Of a DNA stretch of 64,000 bases, positions 47,812-59,496 are shown piece by piece. This DNA comes from Mauremys mutica (Eukaryota > Chordata > Testudines > Geoemydidae), in NCBI RefSeq assembly GCF_020497125.1, contig NC_059089.1, forward strand, positions 28,414,282 through 28,478,281, read 5' to 3'. Made by a program: the position numbers and the translations under genes. The notes under the pieces are model-generated. The model saw only the letters and a list, made by a program, of their open reading frames with translations, did no database searches and was not told where the DNA came from. The stretch's first letter is position 1. The number at the start of each line of letters is the position of its first letter.

Positions 47812-49416
47812 ATGCAGTGTGTGTGTAAGTGCAGTGTGTGTGGTGGCCAGGGGCACTGTGTGTGTATGTGCAGTGTGTGTGGTGGCCAGGGGCACTGTGT
47901 GTGTATGTGCGGTGGCCAGGGGCACTGTGTGTGTATGTGCAGTATGTGTGGTGGACAGGCCAGGGCACTGTGAGTGTATGTGCGGTGGACGGGCACTGTG
48001 TGTGTATGTGCAGTATGTGCGGTGGACAGGGGCACTGTGTGTGTATGTGCGGTGGACAGGGGCACTGTGTGTATAAGTGCAGTATGTGCGGTGGCCAGGG
48101 GCACTGTGTGTGTAAGTGCAGTATGTGCGGTGGCCAGGGGCACTGTGTGTGTAAGTGCAGTATGTGCGGTGGACAGGGGCACTGTGTGTGTATGTGCAGT
48201 GAACAGGGGCACTGTGTGTGTATGTGCAGTATGTGCGGTGGACAGGGGCACTGTGTGTGTATGTGCAGTATGTGTGGTGGACAGGCCAGGGCACTGTGAG
48301 TGTATGTGCAGTATGTGCGGTGGACGGGCACTGTGTGTGTATGTGCAGTATGTGCGGTGGACAGGGGCACTGTGTGTGTATGTGCGGTGGACAGGGGCAC
48401 TGTGTGTATAAGTGCAGTATGTGCGGTGGCCAGGGGCACTGTGTGTGTAAGTGCAGTATGTGCGGTGGCCAGGGGCACTGTGTGTGTATGTGCAGTGAAC
48501 AGGGGCACTGTGTGTGTATGTGCAGTATGTGCGGTGGACAGGGGCACTGTGTGTGTATGTGCAGTATGTGTGGTGGACAGGCCAGGGCACTGTGAGTGTA
48601 TGTGCAGTATGTGCGGTGGACGGGCACTGTGTGTGTATGTGCAGTATGTGCGGTGGACAGGGGCACTGTGTGTGTATGTGCGGTGGACAGGGGCACTGTG
48701 TGTATAAGTGCAGTATGTGCGGTGGCCAGGGGCACTGTGTGTGTAAGTGCAGTATGTGCGGTGGACAGGGGCACTGTGTGTGTATGTGCAGTGAACAGGG
48801 GCACTGTGTGTGTATGTGCAGTATGTGCGGTGGACAGGGGCACTGTGTGTGTATGTGCAGTATGTGTGGTGGACAGGCCAGGGCACTGTGAGTGTATGTG
48901 CAGTATGTGCGGTGGACGGGCACTGTGTGTGTATGTGCAGTATGTGCGGTGGACAGGGGCACTGTGTGTGTATGTGCGGTGGACAGGGGCACTGTGTGTA
49001 TAAGTGCAGTATGTGCGGTGGCCAGGGGCACTGTGTGTGTAAGTGCAGTATGTGCGGTGGCCAGGGGCACTGTGTGTGTAAGTGCAGTATGTGCGGTGGA
49101 CAGGGGCACTGTGTGTGTATGTGCGGTGGACAGGGGCACTGTGTGTGTATGTGCAATATGTGTGGTGGCCAGGCCAGGGCACTGTGTGTGTATGTGTGGT
49201 GGCCAGGCCAGGGCACTGTGTGTGTATGTGCAGTATGTGTGGTGGACAGGCCAGGGCACTGTGTGTGTATGTGTGGTGGACAGGGGAACTGTGTGTGTAT
49301 GTGCAGTATGTGTGGTGGACAGGCCAGGGCACTGTGTGTGTATGTGCGGTGGACAGGGGAACTGTGTGTGTATGTGCAGTATGTGTGGTGGACAGGCCAG
49401 GGGACTGTGTGCTCAT
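47812..49416 (+). repeat. GT-rich minisatellite with higher-order structure
   Basis: About 1.6 kb of tandem units, chiefly 39 bases (CAGGGGCACTGTGTGTGTAT then GTGCAGTATGTGCGGTGGA) and a 30-base form lacking nine bases. Variants include GGACAGGCCAGGGC and a two-base-shorter GGACGGGC. The latter recurs at 48326, 48622 and 48918, exactly 296 bases apart. This shows a higher-order repeat of 296 bases; an earlier copy at 47991 is 335 bases away because of one extra 39-base unit. Because the basic units are multiples of three without stop codons, frames up to 641 codons are open on both strands (His/Thr/Cys/Val-rich). These are not genes. Confidence 0.95.
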
Positions 49417-51764
49417 GTGGGAATTCATGGGGAACTCGCCACCCTTGGCGTTGCATTTGACTCATTCCCTGTAGCACTGTGGTATGTTGGGCACAGCCTG
49501 TGTGAACACGTCCTCCATTTATCCTTGATGCAAATACAGCACAGGCAACGCTAGTGCAAGCTTCCCTCACGCTGCCCTCCACCATCATTTGCAGAGCCCA
49601 CCTGTTGGCGCAGGAGGGGAATGCTCGCTCCATGGATCCTGGTTCTCAGGCTCTCTGATGGGACTGCCCTGGGATGGGGGCATGTGGTGTGGCCGCATTC
49701 ATTAGGTAACCAGACTGAGCCAACTAATATCCTTAGCCTGCTGTCCACTGCAACGATGGGGCCTTTTAACACAAACATCCTGGGCAAGGGTGGGTGCCAG
49801 CTGTCACTTCTGGTGTCTATGCCCCAAGCACTGGACGTCACTCAGAAGGCGTCGGTTTTTCTGATGAACGTATGGGAGAGAGGGGAAGGGGGGAGCCCAG
49901 GATGCACTCTGCTCTCTAAAGAGAGAAGAAAAAGTTCTATCTTTTTGTCCTGGTAGCAGCACAGTGAGGATCCCTCTTGCCTCCCCCAGTCAGGTACATC
50001 CAGCCTCTCAACAGGATCAGGGTGCCCAGCTCTGGTGCAGCCGCAGCTTTACATCCTGAGCTCTCCCAGGCAGACATGCAGCATGCGCACTGGGGGGCAC
50101 CGCGCTCACATGGGCCTGACAGAACTATCCAATGGAACCCAGGGGGAGATGGCCTGGCCAGGCTCCACACGGCAGCATTGCAGCTCTGAACAGGGGTTTC
50201 CTGGCGAAACCAGCGTTGGCTCCAGGCTGGGAAATGGGGACAATGGCTGGTGCTGGCAATGCAAGTGAAGCCGACACACACACCGTGTCTCGCTCACAGG
50301 TACCAAACCCGCCAGCAGCCCACTCTGCTGGAGGGACAGGCCTGGCAATGCACCTGCGGCACCATCGATTGGGGCAGTGGAAGTGAATTTAGCCCACATT
50401 AATAGGAACCATCAACATTATTCTACAGAAACTATTTTTGATGGAAAATTTCATTTTCAGTTAAATGCTTTCCACACAAAATTTAGGTTTTTAGAGAAAA
50501 AAATCGAAAGCCCCCAAATTGAAAACTTTCCAGCCAAAACCTTTTGGCTTTGTAACGAAAATGGTCAGTGTGACAACAAAAAGTCACCGTTTCCCCTGGA
50601 GAAAACACCCTTGTGTGACCCACTCCACACATCAGGGACAGAGGTGGCACAGCAAGCGCAGTCGCTCCAAAGCGACCTCGTTCCAGGCTCAGCACAAAGG
50701 GGATTGGCTGTTTGGGCCCCAGTTTGGAATTGCCTCTCCTGATAGCAATGCAAAGTGGGCGGGTGGCGGTTCTGGGACTGTTCCAGCCCATGGCATAGAG
50801 CTGCCTTGTTGCAAAATAAAAAGTGATGTCGCCCTGGCACAGGAATGTAACAAGAGAGGCAGAGTCTCTATGAGAGAACAATTATCCAGCCCATTACTGC
50901 CCGGCACGCTTTGGCCAGCCTCCTAGGTAGGGTCTGCTCCTTGAGCTGCACTGGATAGAATTTATTTAGCATCTGCAACTGTATATAATGAGCCAACTTA
51001 ACAGCACTCGCTCCACACCCCCTTGGCAGGCACAGCATGCTGCTGTCAGTCCCTGCAGTGCAGTGCTCATGTTGGAACCAAAGTACCAGTCTTCTCAATG
51101 CCGGGACACAATTCCTCTCTGCTGCCAATTCTGCCAGGTCTGTGCAGGTAGCACACACCTCCCAGGCTGCTGGAGCGCTCAGGCAGCTCATGGCTGCACA
51201 CACCTGTATGTAAAACTGAATGGGCCATTGGGGTTACTAGAGTGGCTACAGCAGCACACGGTGTAACTTCAGGGACTCGCAGCAAAAGGGGCTGAGAGCC
51301 GCGCTGCTGTACCTGAGAACTCAGAAATGACTCTTTCCATACATGGTACTTTGCAAGCTCCCCTCAGCGTAACTAAATCTGCATTTGGGATTTGAAATGA
51401 ATGACTCACAGCAGAGCTCCCACGACTGGAAGTCCAGCTCTACGCCAGGCAGAAAGGTTTGTCAGCCGGGGTTTGTTAGTTTCTGAGCTCTTTGCCCACG
51501 TGCAGCAAGTGGATGGACAAGCCAGGTCCATGGGGCTCCCAGCATCATAATTGGTGAAGTGAAGAGGATTGATCCCAGCCTTTTTTGAAGTCTTCAAAGT
51601 CCACTGGGACATCTGTTGAACTCAAAAACCTTTCTATTGGCGGTGCCTAGCTGTAGGGTCACATCACTGCCAGTACCCGCTCTCAGGAAAGTAACAGTGA
51701 CTCCAAAGCGATTCTAATGGACTTGTCTTGGAGTATAATTTATTCACAGAGACCAACATCTTAA
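49417..51764. other. Intergenic sequence, no gene seen
   Basis: Several open frames of 90-135 codons overlap on both strands, but none resembles a known protein and their codon composition is that of random GC-moderate DNA. The stretch 50390-50570 is rich in AAAATTTC / GAAAATTT motifs and may be an old repeat related to 62240-62670. Confidence 0.45.
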
Positions 51765-52040
51765 GGGCATGGCTATACTATAGGTGCTACAACAACACAG
51801 CTACCCAGTGCTGCAGCTGTAGCGCGATACTGGAGACACTTCCTGAGAGATGGGGGGGTTCTTCGATGTTGGTAATCCACTTCCCCAAGTGGCAATAGCC
51901 AGTCTACACCAGGGGCTAGGTCCGCTTAGCTACAGCTCTCGAGGGGGGGGGCGGGGGTGTGAATATTTCACTCCACTTCCCCCCCCCCCGACCCCCGACA
52001 CATAGCTAGGTCAATCTGAATTTTAAGTGTAGACCAGCCC
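51765..52040. mobile_element. Harbinger-like MITE
   Basis: The ends GGGCATGGCTATACTA and TGTAGACCAGCCC are inverted repeats flanked by TAA on both sides (51762-51764, 52041-52043), the 3-base target duplication typical of PIF/Harbinger. The interior contains a G9 run near 51942 and a C11 run near 51980. Length is 276 bases; non-coding. Confidence 0.75.
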
Positions 52041-52123
52041 TAAAACAGACAAATATATGCACATGGCCATAAAACAATCAGATTAGATAGAACAATAGAT
52101 TAGATTCATGATTGATCAATCTA

Positions 52124-52145
52124 TTGATCGATCGATCTATCTATC
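52124..52145. repeat. Short GATC/TATC microsatellite
   Basis: TATTGATCGATCGATCTATC followed by TATC. A compound tetranucleotide tract of about 22 bases. Confidence 0.7.
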
Positions 52146-52839
52146 TGAGTGAGGTTTGGTTTGCGCACATCTAATTCTCAGTTGCTGATCTCTGGGATGC
52201 GGAGGCACCATTTCTTTCATGCTCCATGCACTTTAAGATACAGCTTCAGTGTCTTTCTTTCATTTTTATAACTAGGGGGATGTCACTTGAGGGCTGTGAA
52301 GCCTTCCCCACCTCAGCTTGGAAATTGTGAATACTTTGCCAGACTCTCTAGTTCTGAGGTAACTAAATATTAATACAATAACATTGTACAATAACAAACA
52401 GTTAATGCTTTTTTCCCCAATATTTCTACCCATATAGTGCCCATATAGCTGCTACACTTTGTCCTGCTTTCCCTCCATCTGTATAACTCCCTCTAATGGA
52501 GGGCAGGATATGGCCCAGAGTTATGCTGAGAACTCAGCAAATTTACCTTTATTGCTCCGAGTCAAATACCTTTTTTCCTTTTGCCGTTTGGCTCCAAATT
52601 GCATCATCTCCTCCTCCAATGCTTGCTATTGGTGGAATGTCATTGAGGAAAAATGAATTGCCATTAGCAATTGGTTTCACCCAAGTCAGAACTAGCTGCT
52701 CAAATATTCATGCTTTGTGAGCATCCAATATTTATGAAGGAGAAATACAGTCGCCCTCAGCGGTTTCTGACTCTTCCCAAAAAGATACGTAAAAGAGATT
52801 AGCAAAAGGGAAAAAAATGATGATTAATATATTTGGGGC

Positions 52840-53740
52840 TTGGCAGTCTGCATTGTTTGTGTTGTGTTTGCTCTTTAGTGTCAGTGCGACAGAATGAAGC
52901 CTGATTTATATGACACAGCTGTAGCAAACAAAAGGAGAGGAGAGCAGGGAAATGGCTGGAGGTAAAAATGCCGGTGCAAAGGGCTAAAGGCCTGCACCTG
53001 GGTCCTGCTTCCCATGCTGCCGACCCCCCTCAGAGCACCTTGGACAATCAGATTATCTTCTGGACAGAGGAGTTCAAATGGCCCTTCAAAAGATTTGTCT
53101 TAATAATTGCTGCCTTATCTTAACTCCTGTTTTTTTGTCAGCCAAACCGCTGCTGCGAGGCAGATCCTGGGGCTAAGGTGCTGTCACTCTTCATTATTAT
53201 TACCTCTTATAATGAAAACACATTTGTTCCTCTTTCTGTAGACTTGGAAATGGTGTCGCCTAATGAACATCTGCTGTTTTATCGATATTTTTAATACAGT
53301 AAAAGTAAAGTGATAGGGATAGGCCCTACTGTCAACAAATAACCATACAGTAAATGCTGCTAAATAAATAGCATTGCTGCATCTTGTTCATTTGTACTCA
53401 ACTGTAACCAATTGTTCTAGCAAGAATTAATCACATTTTTACATTTACAGAAAATTCTTCCTTCCTTGATATTGAATTTTTCAGTTATTCCCACAATGTG
53501 CTGGTTTCTCATCCATGAGGGAATACGATAATTATCACTAGTACCAGCAGGTAAATTGTGAAATGAGACCAATGACAAACAGTGTACATTTTTCTTCTGT
53601 TTGAAATCCCATTAGTGAATTTGGCTCGTGATACTTATCAGACAAAAGCCACAACAATTATTTAATTGCCAAACTTTTCTTTTACATTTTCAGAGCTAAT
53701 TTTGAACTATTTGCTCCAGATGGAGACAATTTCTCTCTCT
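52840..53740. promoter_or_regulatory. Candidate conserved non-coding block downstream of LMX1B
   Basis: About 900 bases of unique AT-rich sequence with no transposon ends. Multiple homeodomain-like cores (CTAATGAACATC, GAATTAATCACA, CATTAGTGAAT) and a CTTCATTATTATTACCTC segment are present. The texture resembles deeply conserved enhancer DNA, which is plausible around a developmental transcription-factor gene. This is an inference from appearance only. Confidence 0.25.
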
Positions 53741-54321
53741 CACTTAACCCTGCCCGCATGAATCCACACCCCGGCCTGATCCATCTCCTCGGCAGTCAAC
53801 TGAAAGATTCCCATTGACTTCAGTGGGACTTGGAGCTGAGCCTCAAACACCAATATCCCAGTCAATAAGGAAATAGCACCTGGTCCATGTGTTTCATTCA
53901 CTATAACCTTAATCTGGCCTAACCGTCAGATTCACCATTGCACTGTGTGACGGGGCCTGTGTAAGACGTTTCCTAAGACACTGTGGAGCCCACTGTACAT
54001 CTTCAGAGCCACAGGTCAGCAGCCATGAGAAGAAAGACAATAACATGCAGGCGGGAGTCATAGCATTGAGGTAATCTGCTCAGATACAGCTACTCCTGTC
54101 TGACCTAGCTCACCGCCAACAAGGAAGCATGATGTTATCATGAAGGGAAGAACCACTGGGTTTAAACAATGAAGAATAGGCCTCACTAGAGAGATGAAAA
54201 GTCTCATCTCAACCACAACTAATATTCTGAGCCGTAATCCCAGAGTGTGACAAGGGTGTTGTTAGAAGCTGTTGCGGCGATTCCCTGGGTCTCCAATTCT
54301 CCTCTCTCACTGGTTTTACAC

Positions 54322-54598
54322 AAGGCAAGTTTACACGACAGTGCTATGTCAGTGCAGCTGCACCAATGCAGCTGGGCCACTGTAGCACGTCTGGTGAAGA
54401 TGCACTAGGCCGACAGAGAGCGGTCTCCAGTGAGCATAATTACTCCAGCTCAGTGAGAAGCTGAAGCCATGTTGGCAGGAGAGCATCTCCCACCAACATA
54501 GCACCAGTGTGGACAGCACAAAACTTTTGTCACTTGGGATCGGGGGGTGGGGGGGCTTTTTCACACCCTGAGCGATGTAAGTTAACTTGACTTAAGCA
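54322..54598. mobile_element. Probable Harbinger-like remnant
   Basis: GCAAGTTTACACGACAGTGC at the left, CCAGTGTGGACAGCAC near 54509 and a right part ending AACTTGACTTAAGC recall Harbinger MITEs of sauropsid genomes. The ends no longer form a clear inverted repeat and no duplication is visible. A G-rich run lies near 54540. Confidence 0.4.
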
Positions 54599-55665
54599 GT
54601 ACGGCATAAATAATAACAAATGTATTGCCAGTAACCAGGTCAAGATGGCGCTACTGTCTGCCATTGTCAGCTAGCCAGACAGAGCACTAGGACGAAGGGG
54701 GTTTGAACATTTTTCTAGACGGATCAGAGAACACAAATGGAAAGCAGCTTCACTTGCTCACCCACTCTGAGAAACCAACAGAAAATCAGAACATTTTACG
54801 GACATTAATTAAACCTCATCCCAACCTTGTGAGGGAGACTAGCATATTTATATCTATCCACCAGGGGCTCACCATGCTGTGGGGTTCCAAATTCCAAATG
54901 CAGTGTTTGCTCATCTCGCTCCAGTGATTGAACACTTGTTGTGAGAGCGTGTGTGTGTCTCTCATTGTTCCCGTTTACTCCGTTGTCCCCGTGGAAGAGA
55001 TGCTCTCGTGTCCTATAGTAACTGAAAGGACATCGCAGCCGCTCAGTCCCACCAAAAGATGGAAATGGAATCAGAGTGCCCAGAAAACTCCCATTGCACC
55101 ATCCTACCACTTTGCCAGGGACTCAAGCTCTAATGAGGAGCATGAAATCAACTGCCATCTTGCCAGAAGCACAGTGACAGGAGAGACCCAGGGGGCCCAG
55201 GCCTCCCCTCTCCTGGCCAAGCTCAAGACAGCAGTGAAGTGGCTCCATGGCCAGGGACCTTCTGCCTGCATAGGAGGTAACAGACTGGGGCATCCGCATC
55301 CCCACCCAACAGAGGAGCACTGTCAGAGTCCTGGTGCTGTAGGCTGGGGGGTTGGGAGGGGCCCCTCTGGAACTTTCCTGAGCCCCATACACTGGGTGGA
55401 GCAGGAACAGGGGGGCAGGCCTGTAGCTCTGCACACAGCAGCCCCAAGTCTGGGAAATTACCCTCCCCCTTTACATGCAAACCTCCTCTCCCTGCACGCT
55501 CCTTTGCCACATGTGAGCATATGGGCCATGTTGTCTAATGCTTTTCCAAGGAGAGCATTTCACAACAGCAGCCTGTATAATTATCATGAGGAACATGGTG
55601 TATGAAACACATTTTCCTTTTATACACCCATTTTGTAATTACCATAGACCCATCCCACCCCCGAG

Positions 55666-55713
<48 letters not shown>

Positions 55714-55770
55714 ACGCACGCGTGCGTGTGCACGTGCCTCTGTGTGTGTGTGTGTGCATGCACACATGTT
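55666..55770. repeat. TG microsatellite and alternating purine-pyrimidine tract
   Basis: (TG)n of about 22 units, followed by GCACGCACGCGTGCGTGTGC, ACGTGCC and a second (TG)9 tract. Nearly 100 bases alternate purine and pyrimidine. Frames such as a long Cys-Val run on one strand and Thr-His on the other are artefacts. Confidence 0.95.
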
Positions 55771-58700
55771 ATGCGATTATTAACTACACTCCTATGGCAG
55801 TTACAGACAGCAAGCTCACTTTCACATCCTCCAAAGCCTCCTTTGCTATTCCATTACCAGTGCTATTCACTCAGGTTTGCTTTCATTGTTTAACTTGTTG
55901 CAAGTAACTTGGCATCCCACACATCAGGATGAGTAATTGCTGATCTGATTAGCCAGCAGTATACACTGTATGTGACATATTCCCTCACACCTGGGCTGTC
56001 AGATTGCTGTTGATAAGGTGCTGATAGGTAGGGCATGAAAGACCCCAGGTGAACGGCAGACATTCTCTTAATCTTCTCTTTACTGCAAGACATTGGACTA
56101 AAACCTTGTGCTCTAGGCCTGACCAGAGAAGTCAGATAACAAGGCTCCCTTTGGCTGCAGCCTTTCCTACAGGACGCAGCAATGGGATCCTGCTTAATGA
56201 AGCCAACAAAGCATATACAGTTTAAAGCCTCACAAAGGTGAGGGAGATCCCTAAGGCTAAAGAGGGAAAAGGCCCTGAGCACTCTTCACTTGGCCATGGG
56301 TAGCAGAACAAGGCAGCCTCCAGGGGCCACACCGAGCATTGATTCGTCCTGATGCAGCTTCCGATCAGTGCAATCCAGACACCTGAATCAGATCTCTTCC
56401 TGCACCATCCCTCTAGATTTTCTGTATCACTGGATTTATTGAGGGAGCCTGAATTGACATCCTGGCCATGCTCCATCTACCTGATCTGTCTCAGTTTCCT
56501 GAGGCTGGATTAAGGAGGAGCCTTCACATTTACATTTAGGCACCTAAATATACTTGAGGATATGAGCCTAACTCTCATTGAGTTAGGTGCTTAAATAGCA
56601 GGATCTCTGCCTTGGCGATCCCCTACATTTCCTCCCTCCTTTTGTTATTCTGCAACATTTAGCAACCAGGATCTCAGTTCACTCCCACTCTGACCCTGAT
56701 TATTTCATGTGCTGGAATTCTTGCAGTTACATGTCTTATTCTTGAGAATATTGCCATCTTCATTTTCTCCCTGCACTTTTCCCTTACTCATTAATGCACC
56801 ATTAGTTAGTGTTTGCTAAGTGCTTTGAAGATGAAAAGTGCTAAACAGGTATGAAGACTCATTATTCTGGTTATTAGAAAGGTAGAAGCAGTCTAGGACT
56901 CGCCTGTGCCAGCATTTAATTATGCTGGTGCACTTTGGATAAACAGAATCTGTGTTTGAATCTGAGCCTCACCAGCCACACTGTAATTTTCAATCTCTGC
57001 AACGATGCAATCAACAACAATAAATACTCTGCACCACAGCACAGACAGGCCCAAGGGCTTCCGGTTCCTGGCATATCTGCATTTGAACTGAATTTCCTTG
57101 AACCTAACCGAATTTGGTGGAATTTATCACAGAAATTGCCCATTTTGCTTGTTTCTTAATCTTCTGAAACTTTTCAGAGGCCTTTCAAGCTTCAGAAGAT
57201 TCCTGCAAGACAACTGGACCATGCTTAAGAAAGAACAGGCTCTTGAAATCTAATCTTCTCCAGCTCAAAATAGAGAGGTAGTACTGTGCTGTTGACAGTG
57301 GGTCTCTGAAGACTTTCAATATACTTTTTATTCCATAGCTCTGGCACCACATAGGAAATTAATTCAGCGACAATATTTTCATTAGATTATAACCCAAGTT
57401 CTCAATCTTAGGCACATTTGTATGCTTGTAATACATTCTAATTACTTGTAAAGAATAAGTCTGTGTGCTGGTTGGTTTATTGAATATATTAAGTTAATGA
57501 ATAAATAAATTTGTCTCCATGCTGGGAATGCCACTCGACGTCAAAGCTTGCCGCAGAAGGAGGGAACCAGAAACAAGTTTCATTTGCAGTGTTGGTAAAT
57601 GATATTGTTTGTATTGTAGGTGGATTTGCCCCTCCTATGAGTGATGAGTGAGAAAATCACCCCATTTCTGGCTAGCAGCAGATGGGCCGTTTGTAAGAGT
57701 GCATTATGGCTTTTTGAAGTTAAGTAGGAGTATCTCTCTTTGCACCTCATGCCCCCCCAGATCCCAGGAATGCTCCCTCCCTGGGGAACTGCCTGCTGTT
57801 CTGTTCGCCTACCCTGCACAAAGGATGCACAGCAGAAGGTGCCACCAGCAGACACATGCATCTAAATTCCCACTCCTGGGGAAAAGCCTCTGAATTTTGG
57901 ACCATGGAGTATTTTTTGCTTTCGCCTTAGGGGCTTTTTTTCTCTTTGCGAGAGAGACAGAACATCTGTCAGTTTTCATTACAAAATGTTGAATCTCTGA
58001 ATGAATTTCTGCCTGGGACAAGACCAATAGAACTCCCTGTTTTTCTCAAAGGATGGAAATGAATCACTTTTGCGGTGAAATACTGAGTTTTATGAGTGGA
58101 ATTGATAGGATTCCCTCCTCCATCAAATACACACACTCAGCAAGTGAAAGGCAAGAGTTTCAGACCCATCCAGCTGCAATTGCTCAATGAGTTAGTCCAA
58201 TAGTGGCTTGTACAAGCACAGGGTTAGAAGGGACTGCAAGGGTTGGATTCCTATACTGGGGTTCCCTTTTCTGAAATAAGTCTCTTTTCTGATCTGTAAG
58301 GGAGAGTACAGGTCTTAGCATGCACTGATAATCACACAGTGTTCTGGCCTAAACAGCATCCACTACCCTGGAGCACTGGACAGATGGGTGCTTGGGCTCA
58401 CTGGGAATGGCTGCTAGAACTCTCTGCACTATCCCATTGCCCCAAAGGGCTGATGCCTCTGATGAGGCCGCTTCTAAATTCCCAAAAGCTGCTTCAATGT
58501 CCCTTCCTGCTTGTGTCATTGCTGAGTGAAGATGAGGACAATAACACAGGAGATTTTACATGATAATAATCCCTCCAGTTACTCCCTACTGAGAGAAGGC
58601 ACATGTGACGTGAGCAATACAGCCTCATGGTTCTACCCTACGGGGAGCCTTCGGGGAAAAGGCTCAATACTGTACTCACTGCCTACAGGCAGGTGCCAGG

Positions 58701-59252
58701 CAAGGGACACGACACTGCGACTGAGGTGCAAGGAGGAATGGAAGGCCCTTTCCCAGCCCACTATTAAGGTCCACCATGGAAATAAAATAGGTGAAAGCAG
58801 AGGAAGTGGCTGCCTGTGGGGTAAAGGACAGCTGTTCTGGGTGCGATGCCTCATTAAAGAACAGTTTATCTGTACAACATACATAACCCCTGCCAAGCTG
58901 CCAAGCGATACCCTGAGTGCTCAGCTGCGTAGTTGCTGGTAGCACAGAGGAAAGCTGCCTGTGGGCTACTTTCACTTACACGCCCCATTCTTTTCAGGCT
59001 TTGGAATATTTGGGAAAGGAGAATCTACAGAACTTGTTTGTTTGCATCGGCTCATGCCCTGTTTTCAAGTTTCTCAACCGCCCTTGGAGCATGTGACCTT
59101 GGCCCTTCCTCTTCCACATCCCTGGCAATGTGCTCAGCATGTGCACCAAACCCTCAGGCGCAGGAGCCAGGAACCGTGTCAGGAGAGTGCTACTGCAGTG
59201 ATGAAAACCTGCATGTGGTGGGAGCTGGAGTAGGCTTTGGCTTGATGGTCAC
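55771..59252. other. Intergenic sequence, no gene seen
   Basis: There is no recognisable exon. 56535-56600 is a small palindromic repeat (TTTAGGCACCTAAATA and GTTAGGTGCTTAAATA). Open frames of up to 138 codons, for example at 58526-58942, lack any protein signature that I can identify. Confidence 0.45.
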
Positions 59253-59264
59253 ATTCTCAAAGCG

Positions 59265-59484
59265 AAGAATCCTGTGGCACCTTATAGACTAACAGACGTT
59301 TTGCAGCATGAGCTTTCGTGGGTGAATGCCCACTTCTTCAGATGCACTTCTTCTTGCATCCGAAGAAGTGGGTATTCACCCACGAAAGCTCATGCTGCAA
59401 AACGTCTGTTAGTCTATAAGGTGCCACAGGATTCTTTGCTGCTTCTACAGAACCAGACTAACACGGCTACCCCTCTGATACTTG
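59265..59484 (+). mobile_element. Snap-back SINE/LINE-tail unit, copy 3
   Basis: Flanked by a perfect 12-base duplication ATTCTCAAAGCG (59253-59264, 59485-59496). The left arm AAGAATCCTGTGGCACCTTA and right arm ending GGTGCCACAGGATTCTTTG are near-perfect complements with a centre around 59353. The right side continues through CAGAACCAGACTAACACGGC to CCCCTCTGATACTTG. It is very similar to copy 2 at 45302, including the GATGCACTTCTTCTTGCATC-type centre. Confidence 0.88.
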
Positions 59485-59496
59485 ATTCTCAAAGCG

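Noticed and set aside
47812..49416. CRISPR-like array
   Set aside because: The repeats are directly tandem without unique spacers and the host is a vertebrate nuclear genome.
47641..49633. Open frames of 493-641 codons on the minus strand and 90-220 codons on the plus strand
   Set aside because: They are products of the minisatellite: units are multiples of three and lack stop codons in most frames. The peptides are repeats of His/Thr/Tyr/Pro or Cys/Val/Gly with no domain, and several frames are open at once.
54928..55605. 225-codon open frame
   Set aside because: The longest non-repeat frame outside the gene. The peptide has no domain, signal or similarity that I recognise, and overlapping minus-strand frames of 95-103 codons exist. 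It could be chance; transcript evidence would be needed to revive it.
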